Assembly: GCA_019637445.1 (NCBI GenBank)
Contig: JAHBVS010000001.1
Location: forward strand, 1 to 64,000
Reading direction: 5' to 3'
DNA length: 64,000 nucleotides
Source of the DNA: Gemmatimonadaceae bacterium
GTDB taxonomy: Bacteria; Gemmatimonadota; Gemmatimonadetes; Gemmatimonadales; Gemmatimonadaceae
The notes beneath the pieces were generated by a model, which saw only the letters and a list, made by a program, of their open reading frames with translations, made no database searches and was not told the origin of the DNA. Position numbers and translations under genes: made by a program. Shown here in pieces: positions 45,264 to 54,670 of this stretch (position 1 is its first letter; each line of letters opens with the position of its first letter).

Positions 45264-47750
45264 CGCGGCGGCGTCCAGCGCGACGCGGTACGCGGCGACC
45301 GTTGCCGCGACATCGTCACCCGGCAGGTTGAAGACCAGGCGGAATCGCCGGACGCCTGCCGCCAGGAGCCGCGGCAGGAATTCGCTGCCCTCCACCGGGC
45401 GCGAGTGCAGCAGACGATTGCGGCAGGCATAGTCGGTGGCGACCGGGAACACGTAGCCGGCCGGGTCCGTGAGCCGTGTGTCCGTGTGCTGCTTCGTGCA
45501 GAGATCGCGGCAGTGGGTCGGCGTGCGGTCGAAGGCCGCGCTGAGCACGCAGTGCTCCAGGGTCATACCTTCGGGGCGACCGAACAGGAACACCTCGAAG
45601 CCCGCGCCCTGCCACGGCGCCACGACCTGCGCGATTTCCTCGGTGGTGAGTTCGACGGAGAGCGTGAGCCCGCTCGCCCCAAGTCCGAACTGCGCGGCCG
45701 CCGTCTGCGCGTTGAACACGTTGGTCGCGTAGTCACCGCGCACGTCGCGCCCCGTGGTGGCGAGTTCCGCAAGCAAGCCAAGGTGGCCAGAGAGCACCGG
45801 CGTCCCGAGCGCCAGCCACTTGTCGAGTCGCTTGCGTTCCTCGGGCCGCACGACGCTGGGCAGCCGCAGGCGGAACCGCTTGCCTGCCGCCGCGGTGCGA
45901 GCAACGAGAGCCTGCACCTGCGAGACCGGTGGGAATGGGTGGCGGAGGAAGGGGTCGAACACGATCTCATCGGCGCCGGCGGCCAAGGCGGCGTCGGCGT
46001 CGGCGATACGCCAGACCTCGGCGATCAGCAGGGGGGCAGTCTCGCGATGCGGTGCGACCTCGGGGGACGCCGCGGCCTCGGGGAACGGCGCAGCCTCGGG
46101 GGACGGCGCAGCCACGGGCAGCCGTGCGGACGGTATGGCGTCGCGCAGCAGCGTGACCGCCGCCTCGGCAATGCGCTCTCGGCGCGCGGCGAGATCCGCC
46201 TCGCGCGCCCAGCCACGCCGCTGCTCCAACTCCTCCACGGCCGCCTGGCGCATCCGATTCAACTCGGACACGGGCAGGAACAGCCCGGCGGCGAGGCCAG
46301 ACACGTCGCAGTCGCCGAGCACGAACGACGACTCCCCGAGTCGCCCGAACTGCTCGCGCAGCTGCGCGGCGTCGAGCGCGCGCTTGCTGGCCGGCGCGAG
46401 TGCCATCTCGCTGCGCAGTTCGACCGCATCGCCACCTGCGGTGAAGATGGCCTTGAGCGGACCGCCCGCGGCGCCAAAGCAACGCACGCTGAGCCCGCTA
46501 CGCCGACGGCGCGCACCCTGCCCCACCTGCGCGAAACTCTCGCGTGCCTCTTCCAGCAACGCCACCTGCGCGTTGCGCACGACCGTCCAACCCACGGGCA
46601 CCGGCCGGCGCGCCTTGATGGCCTGGCGCCACAAGCCGTCGCGCTGCGCGAGGGTCCGTACGGGTCCCGCCTGGAAGCCCGTGCTCTCGAGGTGCCCGCC
46701 CGCTGGCGGCTCAAAGCCAAGCCCGTCGCGCTCGGCAATCGGCGCGCGCACCTCAACAATCACCTCGCCCTTCTCGAAGCCAACCACGACGCCCAGCTCC
46801 AGGCCGCGGTTGTCCGGCTGCGTGCGCGTGATGTAGTCGCGTCCCGCGCGGCCACCGTACATCCCGCCCGTGAAGCCGCGCGAGAAGATCTGGACGAGCG
46901 GCTGGACTTCCTCGAAGCTCGGCGCGGCGAAGGTCCCGCGCTCCACGCGCGAGAGGAACTCGCGATAGCCCTTCGTCACCGTGGCGACGAACTCGGGCTT
47001 CTTCTTGCGGCCCTCGATCTTCAGGCAGCCGACGCCCGCCGCAGCAATCTCCGGCAGGTGTTCCCAGGCGCCGAGGTCCTTGGCGGAGATGAGATACCCG
47101 CGGTCCAGTTCCTCACCGCTATCGGCATCGCGGAGCACGTAGTCCTTGCGACAGGACTGCGCACAGGAGCCGCGGTTGGCGCTGCGCTCGGAGATCATCC
47201 CCGACATGAAGCACTGGCCACTGTAGGAGATGCAGAGCGCCCCGTGCACGAAGGTCTCGAGACCCAAGGTCGGCACGGCCGCCCGGATGGCGCGCACGTC
47301 CTCGATCGTGTTCTCGCGGGCGAGCACCACGCGGTCCACGCCGAGGCGCTCCATCACGCGGGCGCCGGAGGCATCGTGCACGGTGAGTTGCGTGGACCCG
47401 TGGATCTCGAAGCCGGGATACACGCGCTGGATCATCCGGATCAGTCCGAGGTCCTGCACGATGGCGGCGTCGATGCCACGATCGATGCAATCGCCGAGAT
47501 ACTCCATCGCTTCTGCCATCTCGGCCGGCTTGACCAGGATGTTGAAGGTCAGGTAGACGCGCGCGCCGCGTTCGTGCGCTATCAGGCAAGCCTGCTCCAG
47601 TTCATCGAGCGTGAGCTGGGCGCCTTCATCGCGCGCATTGAACTTGGAGGCCCCGAGGTAGACGGCATTCGCGCCGTTGGCCACGGCGGCGCGCACGGCA
47701 TCGAGCGAGCCGGCGGGCGCCAGCAGTTCGGGAATCGGGACGCGGGTCAC
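45183..47750 (-). CDS. U32 family RNA-hydroxylase-like protein (RlhA/TrhP group)
   Basis: A protein of 855 residues. The N-terminal half is the U32 domain: IPELLAPAGSLDAVRAAVANG, NAVYLGASKFNARD, GLETFVHGALCISYSGQC, and a cysteine set in CFMSGMISERSANRGSCAQSC that fits an Fe-S cluster site. A DUF3656-like middle (about 390-520) resembles RlhA, which hydroxylates C2501 of 23S rRNA; TrhP hydroxylates tRNA U34. A second U32-like segment follows a Pro/Ala/Glu linker at about 545-575 that is encoded by an in-frame minisatellite. It was formerly annotated as collagenase. The exact RNA target is uncertain. Confidence 0.88.
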   Translation of the reverse strand: MTRVPIPELLAPAGSLDAVRAAVANGANAVYLGASKFNARDEGAQLTLDELEQACLIAHERGARVYLTFNILVKPAEMAEAMEYLGDCIDRGIDAAIVQDLGLIRMIQRVYPGFEIHGSTQLTVHDASGARVMERLGVDRVVLARENTIEDVRAIRAAVPTLGLETFVHGALCISYSGQCFMSGMISERSANRGSCAQSCRKDYVLRDADSGEELDRGYLISAKDLGAWEHLPEIAAAGVGCLKIEGRKKKPEFVATVTKGYREFLSRVERGTFAAPSFEEVQPLVQIFSRGFTGGMYGGRAGRDYITRTQPDNRGLELGVVVGFEKGEVIVEVRAPIAERDGLGFEPPAGGHLESTGFQAGPVRTLAQRDGLWRQAIKARRPVPVGWTVVRNAQVALLEEARESFAQVGQGARRRRSGLSVRCFGAAGGPLKAIFTAGGDAVELRSEMALAPASKRALDAAQLREQFGRLGESSFVLGDCDVSGLAAGLFLPVSELNRMRQAAVEELEQRRGWAREADLAARRERIAEAAVTLLRDAIPSARLPVAAPSPEAAPFPEAAASPEVAPHRETAPLLIAEVWRIADADAALAAGADEIVFDPFLRHPFPPVSQVQALVARTAAAGKRFRLRLPSVVRPEERKRLDKWLALGTPVLSGHLGLLAELATTGRDVRGDYATNVFNAQTAAAQFGLGASGLTLSVELTTEEIAQVVAPWQGAGFEVFLFGRPEGMTLEHCVLSAAFDRTPTHCRDLCTKQHTDTRLTDPAGYVFPVATDYACRNRLLHSRPVEGSEFLPRLLAAGVRRFRLVFNLPGDDVAATVAAYRVALDAAASGGRLSRRPRDVVGNEITRGHFARAV
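46058..46111. repeat. In-frame 18-bp minisatellite (3 units) in the U32 gene
   Basis: Three contiguous 18-base units (46058-46075, 46076-46093, 46094-46111) of the type CCTCGGGGGACGGCGCAG differ at only a few bases. On the coding strand each unit encodes six residues of the AAPSPE/AAPFPE type. Gain or loss of units would keep the frame and change linker length. Confidence 0.85.
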
Positions 47751-47775
47751 GGGGGCAATCTAACGCCCCCGGGCG

Positions 47776-48321
47776 TCAGGCCGTGGCGGCCACCACTTCG
47801 TGCAGTTGCATCAGATGTCGCTGCTCGTGCCGCGCGATCATCAGGACCCATTGCCAGCCATCGAACGGGCCGAAGACCGGATGGTCGTGGCGCACCAGCG
47901 AGAGGCGAGGACCGGCGTCATAGGCCGCATCCAGCAACTGCACGCGCCCGTCGGCCCAGCGCCCGCGCTCGGCGACGAGGTCCACGTCCCCGGGCGGCCG
48001 GAGGCCCTCGATGGCGCGAATTTTCTGGCTGCGATCGTGGAAGGGATAGCGATCGAGCATCGAGAGCACCATCCGCGAGGACGGTCCGGGCGGCACCGTA
48101 GCCATCGGGCCCAGTTCGGCGACCTTGCGCTCGATCAGCCGGGCCACGCCGCGCTCGACCTTGGCCACGTGCCAGATGATCTGCGCGGGTGTCCACTGGT
48201 CGTCGGCCGGCGTCCGGTGCAGCTGGGCCTCCGGCACGGCCGCCAAGGCGGCCTCAAACTCGGCCCGAACCCGGGCGAGTTCCTCCTCCAAGACCTGGAC
48301 TCGCTTGTCACCTTCACGCAT
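47776..48321 (-). CDS. DinB family (DinB_2) putative metalloenzyme
   Basis: Four-helix-bundle protein of 181 residues. I chose the ATG at 48321, which has AGGAG about nine bases upstream. The metal ligands of the DinB/YfiT fold are visible as His in QIIWHVAKVE and two His in HEQRHLMQLHE. Relatives include thiol-dependent S-transferases that use bacillithiol or mycothiol; the present substrate is unknown. Its 5' end faces the divergent small membrane gene at 48422. Confidence 0.86.
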   Translation of the reverse strand: MREGDKRVQVLEEELARVRAEFEAALAAVPEAQLHRTPADDQWTPAQIIWHVAKVERGVARLIERKVAELGPMATVPPGPSSRMVLSMLDRYPFHDRSQKIRAIEGLRPPGDVDLVAERGRWADGRVQLLDAAYDAGPRLSLVRHDHPVFGPFDGWQWVLMIARHEQRHLMQLHEVVAATA

Positions 48322-48421
48322 GGCGAGAATCTCCTGCCGGAGGGCCCTGACGACAAGGGGGACCGTGAGGCGGCGAAACCTCGGCGGGCGGATGGGCGTA
48401 GGGCCTTGCAAGGAGGAGTCT

Positions 48422-48709
48422 ATGCTTGGACTGCTATCGTTGGCCATCACACTGGGTGCGGCCTGGTTCGGATACGGCACGGCACGCCGCTTCGTGCGCG
48501 ATCGGCTGCGCTACGTCGACGGTGCAACGTCGCTCGGCGCAGCCCTGGCGGCCGGACTTGGTGCCGCCATCGTCGCCTGGCCGGTGGCTTGGCTACTGCC
48601 GCTGATTGGCGGTGGGACCGCGCTGACGTTTGGCGTCGCCGTGGCGCTCGGCGCGCGCGCCGGCGGCGCCGACATCAAGCACGGCCACTATCTGGCGAGC
48701 GGTCAGTAG
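48422..48709 (+). CDS. Small membrane protein, unknown function
   Basis: A protein of 95 residues with a near-perfect AAGGAGGAG ribosome-binding site before the ATG. It has two or three hydrophobic Gly/Ala-rich segments (about 2-20, 38-58 and 60-80), separated by a charged RRFVRDRLRYVDG turn. I recognise no family. It overlaps the opposite-strand small gene by 35 bases at the 3' end. Confidence 0.72.
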   Translation: MLGLLSLAITLGAAWFGYGTARRFVRDRLRYVDGATSLGAALAAGLGAAIVAWPVAWLLPLIGGGTALTFGVAVALGARAGGADIKHGHYLASGQ

Positions 48710-48869
48710 GCTCCTGACGCTGTCGGCGTTGGAGGAACCGCAGTAGATACGCGGAGACCACAAGGCCGATCCCGATCCATCGGAGGAGCTCCGAGCCGAC
48801 GCGGACCCCGCTGAAGAACGCGAGGATGCCGCCGAGCGCGAGCAGCAGCTTGAGCGTGACGAGATTCAT
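48675..48869 (-). CDS. Small two-helix membrane protein, unknown function
   Basis: A protein of 64 residues with two hydrophobic helices (about 3-22 and 28-46) and a basic, then acidic tail. The ATG overlaps the preceding gene's TGA as ATGA and GGAGG lies about ten bases upstream, so it is the last gene of the carboxyltransferase operon. No family recognised. Confidence 0.65.
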   Translation of the reverse strand: MNLVTLKLLLALGGILAFFSGVRVGSELLRWIGIGLVVSAYLLRFLQRRQRQEPTDRSPDSGRA

Positions 48870-49924
48870 TCCGCGAGGTCCTCCCGGGTGACGTCCGCGA
48901 ACTCGAGGATGAAGTCCGCCCCGAAGGCGGTCGAGGGGGTGTGGAAGCCGGGCGGCACGGCACCGGCGAGCACGCGACTGGCCGCCGCCACGGCGGTGCG
49001 CGCCGTCAGTGTGTAACCGTCGGGTGCGACAAGCCGCGAGCGCACCGTACTGCCAGCGGCATCACGGGCCTCGCCAACCATCCGACTCACCGCCCCGGCC
49101 CGACGTGCCTCGCTGGGTCCGAGCCCTCGCGCGTCGATGCGATCCTTGAGGAGCCGCTGCAGCGGCGCCGTCGCGAGCAATGGGAGCAGCGGACGAGCCA
49201 GCCGTACGACGCGCAGCAGCCGGCGGGACATCGCCGTGTAGACCGTGATGTTCGGGATGCCTGTTGAGTGAAACGCGGTGGACACGTCGCCCCAGGGAAT
49301 GCTGACGCAGCGGCGACGGCGGTCCCCGAAATCCACGTCGCGCGTCTTCCACGCCGTCGGGACGCGGCGGATCCGTCCGTCGCGCCGCACGGCGCCGCCC
49401 GACCCGATGTTCTCGATCATCGTCGTCGCCGTGCCCCGCGAGAGGCCGGTCCCGCCAGTGAAGGCCAGGTTCAGCGTGTCTGCATTAGGCAGTCGCCGCT
49501 TGAGATGCGCGGCGAGACAATCGCTGGGCACGACGTCGAAGCCCACACCGGGAAGCAGCACGAGTCCGGCGGCACGCGCCTTGGGCCCGGCCGTGGCACA
49601 GTGCTCGAAGAGCTCAATCTCGCCGGAGATGTCGAGGTAGTGGACCCCGCGCCTGAAGCAGGCCGCGATCATTGGTGGTCCGAGGCGGGCGAAGGGGCCG
49701 GCGCAATGCAGCACGACGCGCACGCCGTCCAGTGCGGCGTCCAGCGCCGTCGCGTGCTGGAGTCCGACCGACCGCGCCTCGAGCCCGTGGGCGTTCGCCA
49801 GCGCCGTCACTTCGTCTGCATTGCGGCCCGAAAGAATCGGGCGCAGGCCCTGTGTCAGGGCCTCGGCGAGAATCAATCGTCCGGTGTAGCCCGTCGCTCC
49901 GTAGAGCAGCAGTGGATCGCTCAA
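48866..49924 (-). CDS. Saccharopine-dehydrogenase-like / enoyl-reductase-type oxidoreductase (TTG start)
   Basis: NAD(P)-binding protein of 352 residues, start TTG at 49924 overlapping the upstream stop as TTGA. The Rossmann start is LLLYGATGYTGRLI, followed by SGRNADEVTALA and VVLHCAGPFARLGPPMIAACFRRGVHYLDISGE. This pattern is shared by saccharopine-dehydrogenase-like proteins and the mycobacterial trans-acting enoyl reductase. The enzyme activity is unknown. Its position in an operon with acyl-CoA carboxyltransferase suggests an acyl or lipid substrate rather than lysine metabolism. Confidence 0.83.
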   Translation of the reverse strand: MSDPLLLYGATGYTGRLILAEALTQGLRPILSGRNADEVTALANAHGLEARSVGLQHATALDAALDGVRVVLHCAGPFARLGPPMIAACFRRGVHYLDISGEIELFEHCATAGPKARAAGLVLLPGVGFDVVPSDCLAAHLKRRLPNADTLNLAFTGGTGLSRGTATTMIENIGSGGAVRRDGRIRRVPTAWKTRDVDFGDRRRRCVSIPWGDVSTAFHSTGIPNITVYTAMSRRLLRVVRLARPLLPLLATAPLQRLLKDRIDARGLGPSEARRAGAVSRMVGEARDAAGSTVRSRLVAPDGYTLTARTAVAAASRVLAGAVPPGFHTPSTAFGADFILEFADVTREDLAE

Positions 49925-51573
49925 CGCGTGGGGCCGACGGTGGGCGGGATGACGTAGGGGCCGAGGTGCGGTCCGGGATTCTGCCACGCGGCGCGCAGGG
50001 CCAGTGCGAGATGCGCGCGAGTCTCCTCGGGATACACGATGGCGTCGACGTATCCGCGCGCGGCGGCAAAGCGGGCGTCGAGCTGGTGCTCGTAGTCCTC
50101 GCGCATCTCGTCGACGGCCGACTGTAGCGCCGCACTCGGCTCGCCGCCGGCCTGCTTGGCCTTCGCAAGCGCCGGACCGTGGACGGCCGCCACGGCGGAC
50201 TCGCCTTCCATCACGGCCATGCGCCCCGTCGGCCACGAGAGGATGAAGTCCGGGTCGAAGCCCTGCCCCGCCATCGCATAGTAGCCGGCGCCACTGGCGT
50301 GATTCACCGTGAGGACCAGCTTCGGGACGGTGGCGGTGGCCATCGCCTCGACCCAGCGGGCCCCGGCGCGGATGATGCCCTCCTGCTCGGCTTCCTTGCC
50401 GACCATGAAGCCGGAGACGTCCTGTACGAAGAGCAGCGGGATGCCCTGGCGGTCGCAGCGCTCGATGAAGAACGCGACCTTTTCCGCGCTCTCCGCGTAG
50501 ATGATTCCGCCAAAGCGCGGTACTTCGCCCGGACGACCCTTGATCAGCCCGCGGTTGTTGGCGATGACACCGACAGGGATTCCCTCGATGCGCGCATCGG
50601 CGCAGAGCATCTCGCGCGCGAGGTTCGGCTGGAACTCGTCGAGCGAGCCAGCGTCGAGCACCGCGCCCAGCAACGCGTGCATGTCATAGGACATCCGATG
50701 GTCCTGCGGCAGCAAGTCGTACAACGCATCCGCGGGAGCGGCGGCCGATTGCGCGGGATCGTGCGGCGCGCGGCGCGGGGGCGGCGCCAGCCGCGCCACC
50801 TGCGCGCGCAGCATTCGCAGACAGTCCTCGTCGTTCTCGGCGGCGTAGTGCGCCACGCCACTGACCTCGGTGTGCATCGTGGCACCACCGAGCGTCTCGC
50901 CGTCCACCGTCTGGCCGGTGGCGCCCTTCACGAGGTTCGGCCCGCCGAGGCCCATGAAGGACGTGCCCTTCACCATCAGGATCACATCGCTGAGCGCCGG
51001 CAGGTAGGCGCCACCCGCCACGCATTGCCCCATCACGGCCGCCAACTGCGGAATCCGCAGGAAGCGCCGCATCAGCGAGTTGTAATAGAAGATGCGTGCG
51101 GCCCCGTACTGTCCCGGGAAGACGCCACCCTGGTACGGGAGGTTCACGCCGGCCGAGTCGACGAGATAGAGGATCGGAATGCGGCAGCGCATCGCGCATT
51201 CCTGCGCCCGCAGGATCTTCGGGATCGTCTCCGGCCACCAGGAGCCAGCCTTGACCGTGGCGTCATTCGCGACGACGACGCACTCGCGCCCCTCGACGAC
51301 GATGATCCCCGTGAGCACACCGGCCGCCGGCGCCTCGCCCTCGTACTGGTCGTAGGCCACGAGCAGGCCAAACTCGAGGAACGGAGTTCCCGGATCACGC
51401 AGGGCCTCGATGCGCTCGCGTGCCGTGAGCTTCCCTTGATCGTGCTGCTTGGCGATGCGCTTGGCCCCGCCGCCCTGGCGCAGCTTGGCTTCGAGTGCGC
51501 GGCAGGCGTCGGCGAGTTCGCGAAGGCGTCCCACCGCGGTCGCGCCGGAATCGCTGGAGCCGGCGGCGCTCAC
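49921..51573 (-). CDS. Acyl-CoA carboxylase carboxyltransferase subunit
   Basis: Biotin-dependent carboxyltransferase of the PccB/MccB type, 550 residues, crotonase fold in two halves. N half: [40 protein letters not shown] and [22 protein letters not shown] half: [29 protein letters not shown] and [19 protein letters not shown]. The substrate could be propionyl-, methylcrotonyl- or another acyl-CoA; SGVNLPYQ resembles methylcrotonyl/geranyl types. Start GTG overlaps the B12-subunit stop (GTGA). The biotin carboxylase subunit is not in the window. Confidence 0.92.
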   Translation of the reverse strand: MSAAGSSDSGATAVGRLRELADACRALEAKLRQGGGAKRIAKQHDQGKLTARERIEALRDPGTPFLEFGLLVAYDQYEGEAPAAGVLTGIIVVEGRECVVVANDATVKAGSWWPETIPKILRAQECAMRCRIPILYLVDSAGVNLPYQGGVFPGQYGAARIFYYNSLMRRFLRIPQLAAVMGQCVAGGAYLPALSDVILMVKGTSFMGLGGPNLVKGATGQTVDGETLGGATMHTEVSGVAHYAAENDEDCLRMLRAQVARLAPPPRRAPHDPAQSAAAPADALYDLLPQDHRMSYDMHALLGAVLDAGSLDEFQPNLAREMLCADARIEGIPVGVIANNRGLIKGRPGEVPRFGGIIYAESAEKVAFFIERCDRQGIPLLFVQDVSGFMVGKEAEQEGIIRAGARWVEAMATATVPKLVLTVNHASGAGYYAMAGQGFDPDFILSWPTGRMAVMEGESAVAAVHGPALAKAKQAGGEPSAALQSAVDEMREDYEHQLDARFAAARGYVDAIVYPEETRAHLALALRAAWQNPGPHLGPYVIPPTVGPTR

Positions 51574-51983
51574 GCCTGCGGGGCTTCGCGGGCGGCGAAC
51601 CAGCCCTTGATGTACTCGACCAAGTCACCGGTGGAGGTCCCGGGGCCGAAGAGCTTGCCGATGCCCTGCGCCTCGAGCGCGAGCACGTCTTCCTTGGGGA
51701 TGACGCCGCCGCCGGTGATGAGGACATCCGCACGGCCCTGCTCCCGCAACAGCTCGAGCACGCGCGGGAACAGCGTCATGTGCGCACCGGACAGGATGCT
51801 CAATCCCACGACGTCGACGTCTTCCTGCACGGCCGCAGCGGCAATCATCTCGGGCGTCTGGTGCAGCCCCGTGTAGATGACTTCCATCCCGGCGTCACGC
51901 AGCGCGGCGGCGACCACCTTGGCCCCGCGGTCGTGGCCGTCGAGGCCGGGCTTGGCAACAAGCACGCGGATAGGTCTGGGCAT
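51570..51983 (-). CDS. B12-binding subunit of methylmalonyl-CoA mutase (small C-terminal type)
   Basis: Stand-alone cobalamin-binding domain of 137 residues: [20 protein letters not shown] with the cobalt-ligating His of DxHxx[12 protein letters not shown], and [12 protein letters not shown]. It would pair with a separate catalytic subunit to isomerise methylmalonyl-CoA to succinyl-CoA. That subunit is not in the window, but the chaperone GTPase MeaB is encoded at 62-63 kb. It is first in an operon with the carboxyltransferase. Confidence 0.94.
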   Translation of the reverse strand: MPRPIRVLVAKPGLDGHDRGAKVVAAALRDAGMEVIYTGLHQTPEMIAAAAVQEDVDVVGLSILSGAHMTLFPRVLELLREQGRADVLITGGGVIPKEDVLALEAQGIGKLFGPGTSTGDLVEYIKGWFAAREAPQA

Positions 51984-52039
51984 CGCTGGAAGCTACCGCC
52001 GCGTGGCAACGCGGCCAAGCGCCGGCGCCGGCGCCGCGC

Positions 52040-54574
52040 CTACGGATTGAACCAGTAGCTCAGCTTCACAAGGATCGTGTTGTCCGGGTGCGTGGCGAAC
52101 AGATTCCCGAAGTCCCGTCGCGGCTCGAAGCTGCCGGGGTCACGGCCGTCGCTGCGCCCCTGCTGCCAGACGACGAAGAACACCGAGCCCGGCCGGTACT
52201 CCCAGCGCAGCACGAGGTTCGAGTTGAACAGCTTCTCGTTGAAGCCACCCGGCGTGGCGCCGCCACCGTAGGGCTGGAAGCGTGCCGCGTAGTCCGCCGC
52301 ACGCGCGTCGTCGAGCTCCCGCCAATCCGCAAACGAACCCGTCGCGAGGAACGGCTGGGCGTAGAGCTGCAGGCTCAGCGTCGGCGTGAGCGTGACGTTC
52401 GCACGGCCCGTGATGCCGACCACGTCCTGCGTGAGTCGCGCGAAGGTGAAGTGCGTCGTGTCGGACAACGTGGCGCCGAAGTTCTGCACCCACTGGGCGT
52501 CACGCACGCGGCGTTCATAGCTGCCGTACAGCGAGAACGAGGTGCGTGTGCCGGCGCGCGCATCAAGGCCTGCCTCCAGCTGCCGAGACCAGCTTCGGCC
52601 CTCGTCCGCACGGCTGACCGCGCCTTCCAGCGCGAGAATCAGCGGCTTGCGTGGATCCGTGTTGCCCCGCAGTCGGAAACTGTGCTCCGGCGAGAGGCGC
52701 AACGCCGGCCCGCCGCGGGCGCAGGAGACGCAATGGGCGTTTCCCGCCTGCGACACGGCATAGTTGAACGAGCTGTTCCAGAAATTCGTGAACTCCGCAA
52801 ACCCGCTGACCTGCGCCACGTTGCCCGAGGGCAATCCGCCGGTGGTCCAGTGCTGCTCGGACGAGAGCGTGGCATTCACGCGCCGGTGCCAGCCACCGGG
52901 CCGCAGCGCCGCGAGCGTCAGGCTGTTGCGCAGCATCACGTCGTTGATCAGCGTGACGAAACCGAGGTCGTTGAGCTCCGTGTTGGGCTCGGCGTAGCGC
53001 GTGACGGTTTCCCAGCGCACGCGACCGGCGTAGCGCCGCAGGATCAACGAGGAGACGCCGCCGACCATCGAGGTCCGCGTCGGATCAAAGGCGATCTCGT
53101 GGTCTGGACGCTGATGAAAGTGCACGCTGGAGAGCTGCGTGCGGGCCATCGCTTCCGCGGAGCCCCGCGCGATCGATCGCCCCGAGTAGCCCGACAGCTC
53201 CCAGCGCTCGGCGAACCGGTGGTGGCCCTGGAGCAACAGCGTGTACGAGTCGCGGCGCAGCAACGGTGTCGTCGTCGCATCGAGGTCGCGGATGAGACCA
53301 GTGACCATCGTGCCAAGCTGTGAGCGACCCTGCCGAAAGTCCTGTACGAATCGCCCCACCACGGTCGTCGTCTGCGGTTCGATGGTCTGGCCCGTGCTGC
53401 CACCCTCGCGCGCCGACGACACGGCCACCAAGCCGAACTGCGCGCCACCCTCGAGCCGGCCCGTGATCTTGGCAGCGGCCTGGATGCGGCTGAATCGCGG
53501 ATCCGTCGAGGCGCTGCGCAGCTGTGGCGAGCGCCCGACCCGGCGCGTGTAGAAGATGCCCTCGCAGGGGCCGGCGCAGCGGAAGAGGTTCACGCCTTCC
53601 TGGAAGAACGGACGCCGCTCGTCAAAGCGGATCTCGAAGGCACTGAGGTTCAGGACGGCCGGATCCGCCTCGACCTGGCCGAAGTCCGGGTTGATGGTGG
53701 CGTCGACGGTGATGTTGCTGCCGAGTCCAGCCTTCAGGTCGAGGCCGAGAGCCTGTTCCTGCGGGTGCGCCCAACCGTCAGGCCGACGCTCGGTGACATT
53801 CTTGCTCACCACGTATGGCATCACTTCGAGGCGGCGGTTGCGCCCGATGCCCTCGATACCGACCAGGTCGCCCAGCTGCGAGGCGAAGGTACGATGCGAG
53901 GGACGGTACGCCGGCCAGGCATCGCGTTCCCCGTGCCGCTGCACGTCGCGCCAGACGCCGAAGCCGAACACGTGCGAGTCCTTGGGCGTGAAGCGGAGCT
54001 GGCTGAGCGGAATGGCGAACTCGGCGGTCCAGCCCTCGGCGTCGATCTGCGCCGCGGCGTCCCAGACGCCATCCCAGGCAGAGTCCTCGTTCACGTCGCC
54101 ATAGACGGTGGCGTCGCGCTTCACGCCGACCGGATTCACCATGAACTGCAGCGCACTGCGGCGGTCGTGGAATCCGTCCACCACAACTTTGATCCACTCC
54201 GACTCCGTGCGGACGTCGCGGCGGCTGAGCAGCGCCATGATCGAGTCCGGCTGCGGGTCGTAGGCGCGCACGAACACGTAGAGCGTGCGGTCGTCGTAGG
54301 CCACGCGGAATGCCGTGCGGTAGCGCGCCGGTCCGGCCTCCGCGGGCACGAACTGGTAGAACTCGTCGGTGATCGGTGCGTCCCGCCACACGGGCTCGCG
54401 GTCCAGGCCATCGAGCGTCATGGGGCCGTCGGTCCGGACGGCGCGTGCGGTGGGGACGGTCGCCGATGCGCTGGCACTCGAGGCGGGGCCTGCCTGCTGG
54501 GCAAGCGCGGACAAATCGGGCGACGCGGCCAACGTCAAGAGCGCGGCCGTCGCGAGCAGAATCGGAGATTTCAC
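52040..54574 (-). CDS. DUF5916 outer-membrane protein with CBM9-like N-terminus
   Basis: Large protein of 844 residues starting with GTG at 54574. A signal peptide (ILLATAALLTLAASPDLSALA) precedes a CBM9-like beta-sandwich (MTLDGLDREPVWRDAP, then AFRVAYDDRTLYVFVRAYDP). The DUF5916 part is marked by ITVDATINPDFGQVEADP and FEIRFDERRPFFQEG, followed by alternating amphipathic strands to the C-terminus, WFNP. Such proteins are common in Gemmatimonadota and Bacteroidota and are thought to form barrels; transported or bound substrate is unknown. Confidence 0.88.
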   Translation of the reverse strand: MKSPILLATAALLTLAASPDLSALAQQAGPASSASASATVPTARAVRTDGPMTLDGLDREPVWRDAPITDEFYQFVPAEAGPARYRTAFRVAYDDRTLYVFVRAYDPQPDSIMALLSRRDVRTESEWIKVVVDGFHDRRSALQFMVNPVGVKRDATVYGDVNEDSAWDGVWDAAAQIDAEGWTAEFAIPLSQLRFTPKDSHVFGFGVWRDVQRHGERDAWPAYRPSHRTFASQLGDLVGIEGIGRNRRLEVMPYVVSKNVTERRPDGWAHPQEQALGLDLKAGLGSNITVDATINPDFGQVEADPAVLNLSAFEIRFDERRPFFQEGVNLFRCAGPCEGIFYTRRVGRSPQLRSASTDPRFSRIQAAAKITGRLEGGAQFGLVAVSSAREGGSTGQTIEPQTTTVVGRFVQDFRQGRSQLGTMVTGLIRDLDATTTPLLRRDSYTLLLQGHHRFAERWELSGYSGRSIARGSAEAMARTQLSSVHFHQRPDHEIAFDPTRTSMVGGVSSLILRRYAGRVRWETVTRYAEPNTELNDLGFVTLINDVMLRNSLTLAALRPGGWHRRVNATLSSEQHWTTGGLPSGNVAQVSGFAEFTNFWNSSFNYAVSQAGNAHCVSCARGGPALRLSPEHSFRLRGNTDPRKPLILALEGAVSRADEGRSWSRQLEAGLDARAGTRTSFSLYGSYERRVRDAQWVQNFGATLSDTTHFTFARLTQDVVGITGRANVTLTPTLSLQLYAQPFLATGSFADWRELDDARAADYAARFQPYGGGATPGGFNEKLFNSNLVLRWEYRPGSVFFVVWQQGRSDGRDPGSFEPRRDFGNLFATHPDNTILVKLSYWFNP

Positions 54575-54670
54575 GTCACCAATACGATTGACGGCGACGT
54601 TTCGTTTTGCAGTTGCGTGGCTGGACCGCAGCGCGCGGGCGAAGTGGACCCGCGCGGCGCGGTCAAGCGC

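Noticed and set aside
45405-48101. Plus-strand ORF of about 900 codons opposite the U32 gene
   Set aside because: Antisense shadow of a well-conserved gene; no domain recognisable.
48675-54574. Biosynthetic gene cluster
   Set aside because: No synthase or tailoring set; the genes fit primary acyl-CoA metabolism and an outer-membrane protein.
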